From Solirubrobacterales bacterium (lineage in GTDB: Bacteria > Actinomycetota > Thermoleophilia > Solirubrobacterales > Solirubrobacteraceae), in the NCBI GenBank assembly GCA_016215085.1, contig JACRMD010000347.1, forward strand, positions 1-11,416: a stretch of DNA of 11,416 nucleotides, given 5' to 3'. Under the pieces are notes generated by a model. The model did no database searches and was not told where the DNA came from. It saw only the letters and a list, made by a program, of their open reading frames with translations. Position 1 is the stretch's first letter; the number at the start of each line of letters is the position of its first letter. The translations under genes were made by a program, and so were the position numbers. Of the stretch, positions 9,800-11,416 are shown one piece after another.

Positions 9800-11044
9800 A
9801 TGCGGAGGGTCATCGCGACGTTCGGGGTCCTCGCGACCGCCGCGTTCGCGGCCGCCGGATGCGGGGGCGACTCGGGCGGGGGCCCGGCCACCATCCGCTT
9901 CTACGGGGGCCCGGAGAACTCGGGCGCGCTGGACAAGGCCGTGGCCGACTGCTCCAAGCAGTCGGGCGGCAAGTACAACATCAGCTTCGAGAAGCTGCCC
10001 GCCGACGCGGACGGCCAGCGCGAGCAGCTCGTGCGCCGCCTGGCCGCCGAGGACGACGGCATCGACCTCATCAACATGGACGTGATCTGGACGGCCGAGT
10101 TCGCCGAGGCCGGCTGGATCCAGCCGTGGGAGGGGGCGAACGAGAAGGCGGCCATCGACGGCGTGCTCGAGGGCCCGCTGCGCACCGTGCGCTACGGCGG
10201 CAAGGTCTACGGCGCCCCGTTCAACACCAACACGCAGCTGCTCTGGTACCGCGGCGACCTCGTGAAGTCCCCGCCCAAGACCTGGGAGGAGATGATCAGC
10301 CAGGCCAAGGAGATCGGCGGCAAGGCCGGCCACGTCCTCGTCCAGGGCAAGCAGTACGAGGGCCTGACGGTGTGGTTCAACTCGCTCGTCGCCTCCGCCG
10401 GCGGCTCGATCCTCAAGGAGGGCGGCGACGAGGCCTCGCTCGGGGAGCCGGCGCTGAAGGCGCTGGAGACGATGAAGCAGGTCGCCACCCAGGTCGGCGA
10501 CCCCTCGCTCTCCAACCAGGCCGAGGACGAGACGCGCCTGGCCTTCCAGGAGGGCAACGCGGCCTTCATGGTCAACTACTCCTTCGTCTACCCCTCCGCC
10601 AAGGAGGAGGCGCCCAAGATCTACAAGAACATGAAGTGGGCGCCGTGGCCGACGCTGAAGGAGGGCGAGCCCGCGCACGTCACGATCGGCGGCTACAACA
10701 TCGGCGTCTCGAAGTTCACCAAGCACAAGGACGAGGCCTTCGCCGCCGCGAAGTGCCTCCTGAAGCGCAAGAACCAGAAGGACATCGCGCTGAAGGCGGG
10801 CCTGCCGCCGGTGCTCGCCGACCTCTACGACGACCCGGAGATCAAGAAGGCCAACCCGTTCATCGACGACGTCAAGACGTCGCTGCGCGAGGCGTCGGTG
10901 CGGCCGCCGACGCCGGCCTACAACGACGTGTCGCTGGCGATCCAGAAGTCGCTTTCGCCGCCGCGGAGCATCGACCCGAAGGCGACGCTCGAGGAGCTCT
11001 CGGGCAAGATCGACGACGCGCTGAACTCGAGGGGGCTGCTGTGA
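9800..11044 (+). CDS. Sugar ABC transporter substrate-binding lipoprotein (LpqY/ThuE-like)
   Basis: The 414-residue extracytoplasmic sugar-binding protein is anchored by a lipid. Its signal sequence ends in the lipobox AAGC with lipid-modified C21, followed by a Gly/Ser-rich linker (GGDSGGG). The mature part is a family-1 solute-binding protein. The segment DLINMDVIWTAEFAEAGWIQPW and the closing motif RPPTPAYNDVSLAIQKSL resemble trehalose/maltose-binding proteins such as LpqY and ThuE. Between them, YGAPFNTNTQLLWYRGDL is the usual hinge and ligand-cleft strand. It lies 13 bases after the GH13 gene and overlaps the permease gene by 4 bases, forming one operon: binding protein, permease, and a cytosolic glucosidase to process the cargo. 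ATG 9800 is fixed by the signal peptide, although the frame stays open well upstream inside the GH13 gene. The ligand is probably a disaccharide with an alpha-glucosyl unit; this is inferred. Confidence 0.92.
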   Translation: MRRVIATFGVLATAAFAAAGCGGDSGGGPATIRFYGGPENSGALDKAVADCSKQSGGKYNISFEKLPADADGQREQLVRRLAAEDDGIDLINMDVIWTAEFAEAGWIQPWEGANEKAAIDGVLEGPLRTVRYGGKVYGAPFNTNTQLLWYRGDLVKSPPKTWEEMISQAKEIGGKAGHVLVQGKQYEGLTVWFNSLVASAGGSILKEGGDEASLGEPALKALETMKQVATQVGDPSLSNQAEDETRLAFQEGNAAFMVNYSFVYPSAKEEAPKIYKNMKWAPWPTLKEGEPAHVTIGGYNIGVSKFTKHKDEAFAAAKCLLKRKNQKDIALKAGLPPVLADLYDDPEIKKANPFIDDVKTSLREASVRPPTPAYNDVSLAIQKSLSPPRSIDPKATLEELSGKIDDALNSRGLL

Positions 11045-11416
11045 GCGCACAGGCAGAGGGCGGCGCCGTCAGCATCGGGCGCCGGAAGTCCGCGGCAGCG
11101 CCGAAGGGCGGCAAGGTCCTGACCGAGCGCGCCCGCGCCGAGCGGCGCCTGGGCTGGCTGCTGATCGCGCCGGCGGCGCTGGTCATGGCGCTGGTCGCCG
11201 GCTACCCGATCGTCTACTCGCTGTGGCTGTCGCTGCACCGCACCGACCTGCGCTTCCCCGACGACACCGAGTTCGTCGGGCTGGCCAACTACGGGACCGT
11301 CCTGTCCTCGGGCCTGTGGTGGCAGGACCTCGCGCACACGCTGATCATCACCGTCGCCTCGGTGGCGCTCGAGCTGGTGCTCGGCATGCTCATCGCCCTG
11401 GTCATGCACCGTGCGA
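11041..11416 (+). CDS. Sugar ABC transporter permease, N-terminal part (MalF/SugA/ThuF-like)
   Basis: The first 125 residues of an inner-membrane permease run off the right edge of the window. A basic cytosolic N-terminus (about 1-36) is followed by the first membrane helix (about 38-65, LGWLLIAPAALVMALVAGYP and on) and the motif FVGLANYGTVL (78-88) that binding-protein-dependent sugar permeases carry between helices 1 and 2. A second helix (about 99-122) ends at the border. The GTG start overlaps the binding-protein stop (GTGA, 11041-11044), a coupling that fits a single operon. Relatives pair with a second permease (MalG/SugB-like) and an ATPase, which would be expected further to the right. 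The conserved DPP-type permease loop is not yet reached, so the family call rests on the N-terminal pattern and the context. Confidence 0.9.
   Translation, partial: MSAQAEGGAVSIGRRKSAAAPKGGKVLTERARAERRLGWLLIAPAALVMALVAGYPIVYSLWLSLHRTDLRFPDDTEFVGLANYGTVLSSGLWWQDLAHTLIITVASVALELVLGMLIALVMHRA

Overview
The window is about 11.4 kb of very GC-rich DNA with G/C-dominated third codon positions. Every supported gene is on the + strand and is packed tightly, often with 1-4 base overlaps. Leaderless-type starts, the protein styles and the gene content point to a high-GC actinobacterium. The secreted beta-helix/PKD proteins with a basic, two-cysteine C-terminal domain remind me of Thermoleophilia (Solirubrobacterales), but that placement is inference. 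I see no phage, IS, CRISPR, tRNA or rRNA signals, and no gene-free stretch longer than about 160 bases.

Left part (1-4393): the 3' end of an adenylate-forming acyl-CoA ligase overlaps by 4 bases a secreted protein (306-1865). That protein has a right-handed beta-helix, a choice-of-anchor-Q-like region, a PKD domain and a novel-looking C-terminal domain. A tandem paralogue follows (1884-3542), then a class I SAM-dependent methyltransferase (3548-4393).

Centre (4419-8276): an amino-acid biosynthesis block of ilvC (ketol-acid reductoisomerase), then serC and serA, the first two steps of the phosphorylated serine pathway. The 157-base gap between ilvC and serC holds a strong GC hairpin (probable ilvC terminator), a TAGCAT -10-like element and an RNA element that matches the ZTP (pfl) riboswitch aptamer in its conserved blocks and helices. 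ZTP signals shortage of 10-formyl-tetrahydrofolate. Serine is the main one-carbon donor, so a ZTP switch in front of serC-serA makes physiological sense. This is the most interesting element in the window.

Right part (8314-11416): an alpha-glucoside uptake and breakdown operon, consisting of a GH13 alpha-glucosidase-type enzyme, an LpqY/ThuE-like sugar-binding lipoprotein and the start of a MalF/SugA-like permease that runs off the window. The GH13 enzyme keeps its catalytic triad but has Cys in place of the near-invariant Asn of conserved region I.

Several transcription units (1884, 4419, perhaps 8314) begin with a TANNNT-like box ending 8-9 bases before the start codon and no Shine-Dalgarno sequence, suggesting leaderless mRNAs. 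Genes inside operons rely on overlaps, and serC and serA also have visible Shine-Dalgarno sequences.
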